Part shown: positions 39,807 through 47,637 of the stretch, in pieces
Layout of the letters: each line of letters starts with the position of its first letter
Numbering within the stretch: position 1 is the first letter of the stretch
From: Dactylosporangium sucinum
GTDB lineage: Bacteria; Actinomycetota; Actinomycetes; Mycobacteriales; Micromonosporaceae
Assembly (NCBI RefSeq): GCF_014647515.1
Contig: NZ_BMPI01000026.1
Span: 8,585-60,842, forward strand
Reading direction: 5' to 3'
Length of the DNA stretch: 52,258 bases
Translations under genes and position numbers: made by a program
The notes under the pieces: generated by a model
Told to the model about the DNA's origin: nothing
Databases searched by the model: none
The model's input: only the letters and a program-made list of their open reading frames with translations

Positions 39807-42470
39807 ATGAAATTTCCGCGTTTGTCGCGCTATCCCACGCTCCGGCGCTGGCTCCTCGGCGGCGCCGCCACCCTGATGCTCTCCGTCGGCGTGGTCGCCG
39901 TGGCGCTGCCCAACGCCAGCGCCGCGCCGACGCTGCTGTCCCAAGGTAAGCCCACGACCGCCTCCTCGGCCGAGAACGCCGGCACCCCCGCCACCGCCGC
40001 GACCGACGGCAACACCGGCACCCGGTGGTCGAGTGCCTTCAGCGACCCCCAGTGGATCCAGGTCGACCTGGGTCAGACGGCCAACCTCACCCAGGTCGTC
40101 CTCAACTGGGAGGCGGCGTCGGCCAAGGCCTTCCAGATCCAGGTCTCCGGCAACGGCACCACCTGGACCGACGTCTACTCCACCACGACGGGCGCGGGCG
40201 GCGTGCAGACGCTCAACGTCAGCGGCTCCGGCCGCTACGTGCGCGTGTACGGCACGCAGCGCAACCTCACCGCGTACGGGTACTCGCTGTGGGAGTTCCA
40301 GGTCTTCGGCGAGCTCGGGCCGACCAACCCGCCGTCGGGCACCTGCGGGCCGGTCAACCGCGCGATCAACCGCCCGGTGACCGCCTCCTCCACCGAGAAC
40401 GCCGGGACGCCGGCCTCCGCGGCCGTCGACGGCAACACCGGGACCCGCTGGTCCAGCGCCGCGAGCGACCCGCAGTGGATCACCGTGGACCTCGGCGCGT
40501 CGTACGCGATCTGCCGGGTGGTCCTGCGCTGGGAGGCCGCGTACGCGAGCGCCTTCCAGATCCAGACGTCGAACGACAACGCCGCCTTCACCAACGTCTA
40601 CTCGACGACCACCGGCACCGGCGGTACCCAGACGATCGATGTCACCGGCACGGGACGCTATGTGCGCGTGTACGCCACCGCACGGGCGACCCAGTGGGGT
40701 GACTCGCTGTGGGAGTTCGAGGTGTACGTGCGCGACAACACGCCGCCGACCAGCAGCAGCCCGCCCACGAGCAGCGGCCCGGTCGAGCCGACCGACCCGA
40801 AGAACCCCAACTTCGGCCCGAACGTCTTCGTCTACGACCCGTCGCAGGCCGCGGCGGCGCAGACGAAGCTCAACCAGATCTTCACCCAGCAGGAGACCAA
40901 CCAGTTCGGCACCAACCGCTACGCGGTGCTGTACAAGCCGGGCACCTACACGCAGGACGTCAACCTCGGGTTCTACACGACCGTCCACGGCCTGGGCATG
41001 TCGCCCGACGACGTGAACCTCAACGGCCACGTGCGGGTCGAGGCGACCTGGTTCGGCGGCAACGCGACGCAGAACTTCTGGCGCGGCGCCGAGAACCTGT
41101 CGGTGACCCTGCCCGGCACGGGCAACGGCGTCCAGGTCGAGCGCTGGGCCGTGGCCCAGGCGGTGCCGTACCGCCGCATGCACCTCAAGGGCGCCAACAA
41201 CCAGATCCAGCTGTGGAACGGCGGCGACGGCTGGTCCAGCGGCGGCCTGATGGCCGACACCAAGGTCGACGGCCAGGTCGTGTCGGGTTCGCAGCAGCAG
41301 TGGTACAGCAGGAACAGCGAGTTCGGCAGCTGGACCGGCTCGGTCTGGAACATGGTGTTCCAGGGCGTGACCGGCGCGCCGCCGAACAACTTCCCGAACC
41401 CGTCGCACACCGTCATCGCCACCACGCCGGTCTCCCGTGAGAAGCCGTTCCTGTACATCGACGGCACCGGCACGTACCGCGTCTTCGTCCCGGCGCTGCA
41501 GACCAACTCGTCCGGCACGAGCTGGTACAACAAGACCCCGCAGGGCCAGTCGATCTCGCTCGACCAGTTCTACGTCGTGCGGCCCGGGGCCACCGCGGCC
41601 CAGATCAACGCGGCCCTCGCCGCCGGCCGGCACCTGCTGATCACGCCCGGCGTGTACCACCTGAACCAGACCCTGCAGGTCAACAACCCCAACACGGTCG
41701 TGCTCGGGCTCGGCCTCGCCACGCTCATCCCGGACAACGGCATCACCGCGATCCGGGTCGCGGACGTCGACGGCGTGAAGCTCGCCGGCATCCTGGTCGA
41801 CGCCGGCACCACCAACTCGCCCACGCTCGTCGAGGTCGGCCCGGCCGGCTCGTCGGCCAGCCACGCCGCCAACCCGACGTCGCTGCACGACGTGTTCTTC
41901 CGCGTCGGCGGGTACATCGCCGGCAAGGCGACGGTCAGCCTCCAGGTCAACAGCAACAACGTGATCGGCGACCACATGTGGATCTGGCGCGCCGACCACG
42001 GCAACGCCGGCACCGTCGGCTGGACGGTGAACCCGGCCGACACCGGCATGGTCGTCAACGGCAACAACGTGACGATGGAGGGCCTGTTCGTCGAGCATTA
42101 CCAGAAGTACCAGGTGATCTGGAACGGCAACGGCGGACGCACCTACTTCTTCCAGAACGAGATGCCGTACGACCCGCCGAACCAGGCCGCCTGGATGAAC
42201 GGCGCGACCCGCGGGTACGCCGCCTACAAGGTGGCCGACGCGGTGACCACGCACGAGGCCTGGGGCCTGGGCAGCTACTGCTACTTCAACGTCAACACCG
42301 CCGTGGTCGGCGAGCGGTCGTTCGAGGTACCGGTGAAGGCCGGCATCCAGTTCCACAACATGGTCAGCGTCTCGCTCGGCGGCGTCGGCACGATCAACCA
42401 CGTCATCAACAACACGGCCGGCCCGGCGAACACGGCGAACCAGATCGTGTACGTCACCAGCGGGCCGTAG
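39807..42470 (+). CDS. Secreted carbohydrate-active protein: two F5/8 type C domains plus beta-helix domain
   Basis: The 887-residue protein has a signal peptide (about 1-39, ending ALPNASA). Two discoidin/F5-8C domains follow (about 40-172 and 185-310), each with SSAENAGTPA or SSTENAGTPA, GNTGTRWSSA and a closing LWEFEVY-like strand. A Pro/Ser linker (310-332) leads to a large C-terminal region beginning NPNFGPNVFVYDPS, with SGSQQQWYSRNSEFGSWTG, VLGLGLATLIPDNG, SLHDVFFRVGG and WNGNGGRTYFFQNEMPYDP. Its repeating short strands suggest a right-handed beta-helix like the GH55 or GH87 glucanases. Relatives are often labelled adenylyl cyclase, which does not fit a secreted protein with carbohydrate-binding modules. 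Exact substrate unknown. Confidence 0.82.
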   Translation: MKFPRLSRYPTLRRWLLGGAATLMLSVGVVAVALPNASAAPTLLSQGKPTTASSAENAGTPATAATDGNTGTRWSSAFSDPQWIQVDLGQTANLTQVVLNWEAASAKAFQIQVSGNGTTWTDVYSTTTGAGGVQTLNVSGSGRYVRVYGTQRNLTAYGYSLWEFQVFGELGPTNPPSGTCGPVNRAINRPVTASSTENAGTPASAAVDGNTGTRWSSAASDPQWITVDLGASYAICRVVLRWEAAYASAFQIQTSNDNAAFTNVYSTTTGTGGTQTIDVTGTGRYVRVYATARATQWGDSLWEFEVYVRDNTPPTSSSPPTSSGPVEPTDPKNPNFGPNVFVYDPSQAAAAQTKLNQIFTQQETNQFGTNRYAVLYKPGTYTQDVNLGFYTTVHGLGMSPDDVNLNGHVRVEATWFGGNATQNFWRGAENLSVTLPGTGNGVQVERWAVAQAVPYRRMHLKGANNQIQLWNGGDGWSSGGLMADTKVDGQVVSGSQQQWYSRNSEFGSWTGSVWNMVFQGVTGAPPNNFPNPSHTVIATTPVSREKPFLYIDGTGTYRVFVPALQTNSSGTSWYNKTPQGQSISLDQFYVVRPGATAAQINAALAAGRHLLITPGVYHLNQTLQVNNPNTVVLGLGLATLIPDNGITAIRVADVDGVKLAGILVDAGTTNSPTLVEVGPAGSSASHAANPTSLHDVFFRVGGYIAGKATVSLQVNSNNVIGDHMWIWRADHGNAGTVGWTVNPADTGMVVNGNNVTMEGLFVEHYQKYQVIWNGNGGRTYFFQNEMPYDPPNQAAWMNGATRGYAAYKVADAVTTHEAWGLGSYCYFNVNTAVVGERSFEVPVKAGIQFHNMVSVSLGGVGTINHVINNTAGPANTANQIVYVTSGP

Positions 42471-42494
42471 GTCCACCCTCCCGGTAACACCCGT

Positions 42495-42531
42495 CGAGCC
42501 GGAAGACCTCCCGCCCGGGTCTTCCGGCTCG
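42495..42531 (+). terminator. Strong hairpin after the secreted enzyme gene
   Basis: CGAGCCGGAAGACC (42495-42508) and its exact complement (42518-42531) flank a nine-base loop, 24 bases past the stop codon. Confidence 0.7.
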
Positions 42532-42554
42532 CCGGCTGTCCGGTGGACAGCCGG
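42532..42554. terminator. Second back-to-back hairpin
   Basis: CCGGCTGTCC and GGACAGCCGG flank GGT, directly abutting the previous hairpin. The tandem stem-loops probably reinforce termination. Confidence 0.5.
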
Positions 42555-42584
42555 TCATGCCGGCGGGCGGCGATGGCGTTGCCC

Positions 42585-42640
42585 CATGATCGTGGGAAAC
42601 AGCTGGCTGCCCCGGCAACCGGATGTTTCCCACGATCATG
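42585..42640. repeat. 56-bp palindromic element, copy 5
   Basis: The outer 16-bp arms CATGATCGTGGGAAAC and GTTTCCCACGATCATG are perfect. The inner stem CTGGCTGCC/GGCAACCGG is partly degraded. The TGGCTG core is again 19 bases from the left end. It ends 60 bases before the next promoter. Confidence 0.85.
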
Positions 42641-42700
42641 CTCGGGCTGGGTGAGCCGCAGCCGGGCGACCGCCATCCGTCGCCGACAACTTTTTTTGTC

Positions 42701-42730
42701 TTGACAATAAGAATCGTCGGTGCCTAGAGT
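42701..42730 (+). promoter_or_regulatory. Consensus promoter of the ArsR/SRPBCC operon (TTGACA-18-TAGAGT)
   Basis: TTGACA (42701-42706) and TAGAGT (42725-42730) have an 18-base spacer. The -10 ends six bases before the ATG, so the transcript is probably leaderless. It is the best -35/-10 pair in the window. Confidence 0.7.
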
Positions 42731-42736
42731 CGAGGC

Positions 42737-43345
42737 ATGTTCGAAGTGGGAGTCATCGAGGAGGCCGCCGCGGCCGAGGTGGCGCTCGACCCGATCCGGG
42801 CGAGGCTGCTGGCGCTGCTCGCCGAGCCGCACTCGGCGACGAGCCTCGCGGCGATCGTCGGCCTGCCCCGGCAGAAGGTGAACTACCACCTCAAGACCCT
42901 GGAGCAGCACGGCCTGGTCGAGCTGGTCGAGGAGCGCCGCAAGGGCAACGTCACCGAGCGGGTCCTGCGGGCCATGGCGTCGTCCTACGTCATCTCGCCG
43001 GTCGCGCTGTCCGCGGTACAACCGGATCCGTCGCGATCGCCCGACAAACTGTCCGCGCGCTGGCTGCTCGCGCTCGCGGCCCGGCTGGTCCGGGAGGTCG
43101 GCCAGCTCATCACCGGCGCCGAGCGGGCCGGGAGACCGGTGGCCACGTTCGCGCTCGACGGCACCGTCCGGTTCGCGTCCGCGGCCGACCGCGCCGAGTT
43201 CGTCCAGGAGCTCACCGCCGCGGTCGGCGCACTGGTCAGCCGATACCACGACGAGCGCGCCCCGGGCGGCCGGGAGCACCGCGTCGTCATCGCCATCCAC
43301 CCGAGCCTTACGAATCCGAGCCTTACGAAGGAGATCCCGTCATGA
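42737..43345 (+). CDS. ArsR-family winged-helix regulator
   Basis: The 202-residue protein has an N-terminal winged helix (about residues 15-80) with RARLLALLAEPHSATSLAAI, LPRQKVNYHLKTLEQHGLVEL and a wing rich in Lys/Arg (EERRKGNVTER). The C-terminal half lacks metal-binding cysteines. It resembles the regulators paired with SRPBCC/AHA1 proteins in actinobacteria; the downstream gene, overlapping by ATGA, is such a protein, so a small stress- or ligand-responsive unit is likely. Probably autoregulated. Confidence 0.85.
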   Translation: MFEVGVIEEAAAAEVALDPIRARLLALLAEPHSATSLAAIVGLPRQKVNYHLKTLEQHGLVELVEERRKGNVTERVLRAMASSYVISPVALSAVQPDPSRSPDKLSARWLLALAARLVREVGQLITGAERAGRPVATFALDGTVRFASAADRAEFVQELTAAVGALVSRYHDERAPGGREHRVVIAIHPSLTNPSLTKEIPS

Positions 43346-44082
43346 CCGGCCACGAGTTCGAACTGACCCACGACATCACCCTCGAAGCGACCCCCGACCA
43401 GGTCTGGGACGCGATCGCCACCGGACCGGGCATCGACTCCTGGTTCATGGGCCGCAACCAGGTCGAGCCCCGCGAGGGCGGCGCCGCCTCGATGGAGATG
43501 CCCGGGTACACCGGCACCTCGACGGTCACGGCGTGGGAGCCCGGCCGCCGGTTCCGCTACGAGACCCCGGTCGCCGAGGACGGCTCGTTCATGGCGTTCG
43601 AGTACCTCATCGAGGGCCGCGACGGCGCCGCCACCGCGCTGCGCTTCGTGCACAGCGGCATCCTCACCGGCGACTGGGAGGGCCAGTTCGACGCGCTGAA
43701 GAACGGCAACCCGCTCTACCTGCGCACCCTCGCCGACTACCTCAAGCACTTCCCCGGCCGCACCGCCGTCCCGGTCACGGCGTTCGGCCCGCAGCAGGCC
43801 GACGCGGACGCGGTGTGGGCCGGCATCACGGCGGCGACGGGCCTGGCCAAGGACGTCCGCGAGGGCGACCCGGCGAGCCTCACGGTCGCCGGCCGCCAGG
43901 TCGACGGGGTCGTCGACGTCGTGGTGGAGCCCAGCTTCCTCGGCATCCGCACCGACGACGCGCTGCTGCGCTTCGTCGGCCGCGAGGGGTTCGTCCTCAC
44001 CGGCCACCACGTGTTCGCCGACGTCGACCCGGCCGAGGCCGAGCAGACCTGGACCGCCTGGCTGGCGGCGGCCTACGCCTGA
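43342..44082 (+). CDS. SRPBCC-domain protein (AHA1/CalC-like)
   Basis: The 246-residue protein opens with FELTHDITLEATPDQVWDAI and GIDSWFMG, the start of the helix-grip fold, and continues with TAWEPGRRFRYET and a final helix near DAVWAGITAA. The second half (about 150-246) looks like another incomplete domain: VDVVVEPSFLGIRTDDALLR. These proteins bind hydrophobic ligands; in ArsR-SRPBCC pairs the role is unproven. Coupled to the ArsR gene. Confidence 0.82.
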   Translation: MTGHEFELTHDITLEATPDQVWDAIATGPGIDSWFMGRNQVEPREGGAASMEMPGYTGTSTVTAWEPGRRFRYETPVAEDGSFMAFEYLIEGRDGAATALRFVHSGILTGDWEGQFDALKNGNPLYLRTLADYLKHFPGRTAVPVTAFGPQQADADAVWAGITAATGLAKDVREGDPASLTVAGRQVDGVVDVVVEPSFLGIRTDDALLRFVGREGFVLTGHHVFADVDPAEAEQTWTAWLAAAYA

Positions 44083-44089
44083 GACGCGG

Positions 44090-44095
44090 TAGCGT
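44090..44095 (+). promoter_or_regulatory. -10 element TAGCGT for the pentapeptide-repeat gene (leaderless)
   Basis: TAGCGT is followed by six bases and GTG 44102. Confidence 0.5.
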
Positions 44096-44101
44096 GGCCC
44101 C

Positions 44102-44749
44102 GTGGGGGCTGTGCAGAAGATCGACGAGCTGGCGTACGCCGCGTACCTGCAGGCGCACGCCGAGCCGCTGGAGCCGGACGCCAACTACACCGAGGTCCAC
44201 CTCGACGGGGTGGACCTCGGTGGCGTCGACGCCGCGCACGCGCGGTTCATCGAGTCGGCGTTCGAGGGCGTCACGTTCACCGAGGGCAACCTCGACCACT
44301 GCCGGTTCAACGACGTGTGGGTCAGCCGCAACCGCTGGGTCGGGGTGAAGGCCGCCGAGACCGAGTGGCTCGACGTGTCAGTGCTCGACAGCGTGCTCGC
44401 CGGGGTCCAGGCCTACGGCAGCCGGCTGCGCCGGGTCGTCTTCCAGCGCTGCAAGATCGACAGCCTGAACCTGCGCGGCGCCACGCTCGTCGACGTCGAG
44501 TTCGACGGGTGCGAGCTGAACGAGCTCGACTGCGCCGGCGCCACCCTCACCAACGTCACGTTCGCGGGCAGCGCCGTCAAGCGGGCCCGGTTCTCCGGCG
44601 TCAAGCTCAAGAAGGTCGACTTCCGCGGCGCGCGGGAGCTCGACGTCGCCGACGGCGCCGACGCGCTGCGCGGGGCGATCGTCGACGAGCGGCAGCTGCT
44701 GGAGCTCGCCCCCGTCCTAGCCGCCGCCCTCGGGATCGAGGTCAAGTAG
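44102..44749 (+). CDS. Pentapeptide-repeat protein
   Basis: The 215-residue protein has a series of A(D/N)LXX-like repeats between about residues 28 and 180, for example VDLGGVDAAHARFIESAFEG, LNLRGATLVDVEFDGCELN and ATLTNVTFAGSAVKRARFSG. These stack into a right-handed quadrilateral beta-helix. Related proteins such as MfpA/Qnr mimic DNA and protect gyrase, but most pentapeptide proteins have unknown roles. The 3' end overlaps the DUF1905 gene on the other strand by 33 bases. Confidence 0.85.
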   Translation: MGAVQKIDELAYAAYLQAHAEPLEPDANYTEVHLDGVDLGGVDAAHARFIESAFEGVTFTEGNLDHCRFNDVWVSRNRWVGVKAAETEWLDVSVLDSVLAGVQAYGSRLRRVVFQRCKIDSLNLRGATLVDVEFDGCELNELDCAGATLTNVTFAGSAVKRARFSGVKLKKVDFRGARELDVADGADALRGAIVDERQLLELAPVLAAALGIEVK

Positions 44750-45166
44750 CACCTTGGCGACCCGGCGCTGCCGCGTCTCGGCCGTCCTGGCGCCCTCGAC
44801 CGACAGCACGTGCCGGCGCTGGTTCGAGTACGACAGCTCGGTGAAGCGACGGTGCGCGCCCGGCGCGGCGTCCAGTGCCGCCGCCAGGTCGGCCGGCACC
44901 TCGACCGCCCGCGGCGCGGTGTCCAGCTCCAGGTCGACGTCGACCTCGTCGCCGGCCGCGAGCCCGGCGCCGGCGCGCACCTCGGCCGAGACCGGCAGCA
45001 TGAACTCGCCGCCGTAGACGGCCACGGTGCTGCGATAGGTGTATCCGTTGACGGTCACCGTGACCTTCGGCTTCCTGCCGCTGCCGAGCGACGCCACGAC
45101 CTCGGCCGGCACGCGCATCCCCGTGGCCGTCTTCCCGCCCAGGAACAGCGTCGTGCGAAACCTCAT
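44717..45166 (-). CDS. DUF1905/YdeI-type protein
   Basis: The 149-residue protein has an N-terminal DUF1905 barrel (RFRTTLFLGGKTATGMRVPA, VTVNGYTYRSTVAVYGGEF) and a YdeI/OmpD-associated C-terminal part with HRRFTELSYSNQRRHVLSVE. The function is unknown. The ATG overlaps the stop of the oxidoreductase gene by ATGA, so it can be translated from that transcript. A TACTGT hexamer seven bases upstream also suggests an internal leaderless promoter. Confidence 0.82.
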   Translation of the reverse strand: MRFRTTLFLGGKTATGMRVPAEVVASLGSGRKPKVTVTVNGYTYRSTVAVYGGEFMLPVSAEVRAGAGLAAGDEVDVDLELDTAPRAVEVPADLAAALDAAPGAHRRFTELSYSNQRRHVLSVEGARTAETRQRRVAKVLLDLDPEGGG

Positions 45167-46290
45167 GCCGACGACAGTAGTCGCAGCGCGGTGCGGACGG
45201 GCAGCCGTTCGACCGTGTGCTCGAACGACGTCTCGCCCCGGCAGAACCGCTCGAACATGCGCCAGCCCGGCGGCGTGCGCAGCATCGCGTGGAACAGCCC
45301 CGGCCGGCGGGAGAACGTCGCCAGCAGCCGCCGCCCGGCCCGCATCGCCGGGACGAGCTGCGCCTCCACGTCGCGCACGTACCCGTCGAGGTCGCCGTCC
45401 GCGGCCGCGGCCCCCGCCAGGGCGCCCGAGCGCACCGCGAAGCTGATCCCCTCGCGGGTCCACGGCTCGAGCAGGCCGCCCGCGTCCCCGGCGACGATCA
45501 CGCGGCCCTTGCGCAGTGGCGACGCTTCGGTACGGCACCGGGTCAGGTGCCCGGAGTCGTGGATCGGCTCGATCCCGCCGAGCCCGAGGCGGTCCACGAA
45601 CGCGCGCAGGTACGCCTTGGTGCGCTCGCCGTCGCCGCGGGCCGAGATCACGCCGACGGTCAGCACGTCGCCCTTCGGGAACACCCACGCGTACGAGCCC
45701 GGCAGCGGCCCCCAGTCGATGAGCAGCCGGCCCCGCCAGCGCTCCTGCTCGGCCGGGCCGACCGGCAGCTCGACCTCCAGCCCCAGGTCCACCTGGTCGT
45801 ACGCCACGCCCACGTGCCGTGCCGTGATGCCCGAGGAGCCGTCGGCGCCCACGACCACGCCGGCGCCGACGGCGCCGCCGTCCGCGAGCCGGATGCGCAC
45901 GCCCGCGTCGTCCTGCTCGACGGCGCGGGCGGCGGTCGCCTGCAGTACCGTGGCGCCCGCCTTCTCGGCCGCGAGCCGGAGCGCGTCGTCGAACTGCGGC
46001 CGCTGCACCATCTGCAGCAGCGGCGCGCGCCGCACGGCCCGGGTGAACCCGCGCCGCCCGTCGTGCGTGAACTCACACCGATCGATACGGTCACTGGCCG
46101 GGATGGCGATCCGGTCACTCACCGCGGCGACGGTGAAGCCGATCAATCCCCCTCCGCAGGTCTTGTACCGCGGATGCACGGCCTTCTCCAGCACCACCGT
46201 CCGCGCCCCGCGCCTGGCGGCCTCGTAGGCGGCGGAGAGCCCCGCCGGCCCCCCACCCACGACCGCCACGTCCCATTCGTCCACCGTCAC
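45163..46290 (-). CDS. Geranylgeranyl reductase family FAD oxidoreductase
   Basis: The 375-residue protein starts MTVDEWDVAVVGGGPAGLSA, an FAD-binding Rossmann fold, followed by VLEKAVHPRYKTCGGGLIG, VVVGADGSSGITARHVG and VIVAGDAGGLLEPWTREGIS, the family's three motifs. Members saturate double bonds of polyprenyl chains, for example on menaquinone or lipids. It is coupled to the DUF1905 gene. The substrate is not inferable from the sequence. Confidence 0.88.
   Translation of the reverse strand: MTVDEWDVAVVGGGPAGLSAAYEAARRGARTVVLEKAVHPRYKTCGGGLIGFTVAAVSDRIAIPASDRIDRCEFTHDGRRGFTRAVRRAPLLQMVQRPQFDDALRLAAEKAGATVLQATAARAVEQDDAGVRIRLADGGAVGAGVVVGADGSSGITARHVGVAYDQVDLGLEVELPVGPAEQERWRGRLLIDWGPLPGSYAWVFPKGDVLTVGVISARGDGERTKAYLRAFVDRLGLGGIEPIHDSGHLTRCRTEASPLRKGRVIVAGDAGGLLEPWTREGISFAVRSGALAGAAAADGDLDGYVRDVEAQLVPAMRAGRRLLATFSRRPGLFHAMLRTPPGWRMFERFCRGETSFEHTVERLPVRTALRLLSSA
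45174..45179 (-). promoter_or_regulatory. Possible internal -10 element TACTGT for the DUF1905 gene
   Basis: The minus strand reads TACTGT, seven bases, then ATG at 45166, inside the upstream coding sequence. It could be chance. Confidence 0.3.
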
Positions 46291-46350
46291 GTGGAGAGAC
46301 TAGTCGGCAGGTGACTTTGGCCTCCTGTGACGCGGACATCAACCGTTCGG

Positions 46351-46368
46351 GTGAAGGATCTGCTTCAC
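46351..46368. promoter_or_regulatory. Dyad GTGAAG-N6-CTTCAC before the carbonic anhydrase gene
   Basis: The perfect 6-bp arms lie seven bases before the start codon. It could be an operator or a translation-blocking hairpin. Confidence 0.35.
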
Positions 46369-46375
46369 TTCGACT

Positions 46376-46864
46376 ATGTCCGTGATCGACCACCTCATCC
46401 ACGCGAACGAGCGGTACACCGAGTCGTTCCCGGGGCCCCGGCCGCTGCGGCCGAAGTTGCGGCTCGCCGTGGTCGCGTGCATGGACTCGCGGCTCGACCT
46501 GTTCGGCGCGCTGGGGCTGGAGATCGGTGACGCCCACCTCATCCGTAACGCGGGCGGGCTGCCGACCGAGGAGGTCCTGCGCTCACTCGCGATCAGCCAG
46601 CGCAAGCTCGGCACCCGCGAGATCGTGATCCTCCACCACACCGAGTGCGGCATGGAGGGCTTCGACGACCCGGAGTTCCGGGCCGAGCTGACCGCCGAGA
46701 GCGGCCGCACGCCGGGCTGGGACGTGCCGGGCTTCGTCGACCTGCACGACACGATGCGCTCGTCGATCCGCACCGTGCGCGAGTGCACGTGGCTGCCGCA
46801 TCGCGAGGACGTTCGCGGGTTCATCTTCGACGTCGCCACGGCCAAGATCGAAGAGGTGGTCTGA
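46376..46864 (+). CDS. Beta-class carbonic anhydrase
   Basis: The 162-residue enzyme interconverts CO2 and bicarbonate. The zinc ligands Cys35 (ACMDSRLD), His88 and Cys91 (HHTECGM) are present, with the Asp37-Arg39 dyad that activates the zinc water. IRNAGG follows, as in type II beta-CAs. The length is that of the short actinobacterial form. The gene ends GAGGTGGTCTGA, where the SDR start overlaps. Confidence 0.93.
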   Translation: MSVIDHLIHANERYTESFPGPRPLRPKLRLAVVACMDSRLDLFGALGLEIGDAHLIRNAGGLPTEEVLRSLAISQRKLGTREIVILHHTECGMEGFDDPEFRAELTAESGRTPGWDVPGFVDLHDTMRSSIRTVRECTWLPHREDVRGFIFDVATAKIEEVV

Positions 46865-47598
46865 CGCCCGCCCGCTCGTACGTCGTCACCGGCGGTGGCC
46901 GCGGCATCGGCCGCGCGATCGCCGAGCGGCTGGCGGCCGACCCGGCCGCGTTCGTCGTGGTGCTCGACACGGCGGCGGACTGGCCGGACGCGGTGATCGG
47001 CGACGCGGGGGACGACGCCGTGGCCGAGCGGGCCGCCGACCTGGCCGAGCGCGCGGCGCCCCTCGCCGGGTGGGTGAACAACGCCGCCGTGTTCCGCGAC
47101 GCCTGGCTGCACGAGACGGCCGCCCCGGCGCTGCTCGGCCTGGTCACCGCGAACCTCGCGCCCGCCGTCGCCGGCTCGGCCGCCGCGGTCCGCCGGTTCC
47201 TGGCCGCCGGGGCGGGCGGCGCGATCGTCAACGTGTCGTCGCACCAGGCGCAGCGGGCGGTGCGGGGCGCCCTGCCGTACGCGACGGCGAAGGCCGCCCT
47301 GGAGGGCCTCACGCGGGCGTTGGCGGTCGACTACGGTCCGGCCGGCATCCGGGTCAATGCCGTGGCATTGGGTTCGATCGATACCGAGAGATCCATCGAG
47401 TACCTCGAACGCCGGCCGGCGGCGGCCGCCGAACTGCGCCGGCTGCACCCCCTCGGCCGCACCGGCACGGCGCAGGAGGTGGCCGCCGCGGTCGCGTACC
47501 TGCTCTCGGAGCAGGCGTCGTTCGTCACCGGCGCCGTCCTGCCCGTCGACGGCGGCCGCGCCGCCCGCGGCGCCGACCCCGAGGAGCGTCGGGCGTAG
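46861..47598 (+). CDS. SDR family oxidoreductase, probable CTG start
   Basis: The 245-residue protein has the cofactor motif VVTGGGRGIG, NNAAV, and the catalytic Ser-Tyr-Lys in NVSSHQAQRAVRGALPYATAK (Tyr140, Lys144). It ends with FVTGAVLPVDGG, typical of classical NAD(P)-dependent reductases. The conserved domain starts only six codons after the carbonic anhydrase stop, and no in-frame ATG, GTG or TTG lies before the cofactor motif. CTG 46861, overlapping that stop as CTGA and preceded by AAGAGGTG, is the only reasonable start. Substrate unknown. Confidence 0.85.
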   Translation: MTPARSYVVTGGGRGIGRAIAERLAADPAAFVVVLDTAADWPDAVIGDAGDDAVAERAADLAERAAPLAGWVNNAAVFRDAWLHETAAPALLGLVTANLAPAVAGSAAAVRRFLAAGAGGAIVNVSSHQAQRAVRGALPYATAKAALEGLTRALAVDYGPAGIRVNAVALGSIDTERSIEYLERRPAAAAELRRLHPLGRTGTAQEVAAAVAYLLSEQASFVTGAVLPVDGGRAARGADPEERRA

Positions 47599-47637
47599 CC
47601 GCCGCGGCACCCCGGCGTCGGGCCGGCGCCCGGAGCG

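Noticed and set aside
39699..42476. 925-codon antisense frame opposite the secreted F5/8 enzyme
   Set aside because: Val/Asp/Arg/Gly-rich without domains; the plus strand has a signal peptide, two F5/8 domains and a promoter.
47599..47637. A terminator hairpin between the SDR and NmrA-like genes
   Set aside because: Only short overlapping GC stems can be drawn; no convincing single structure.
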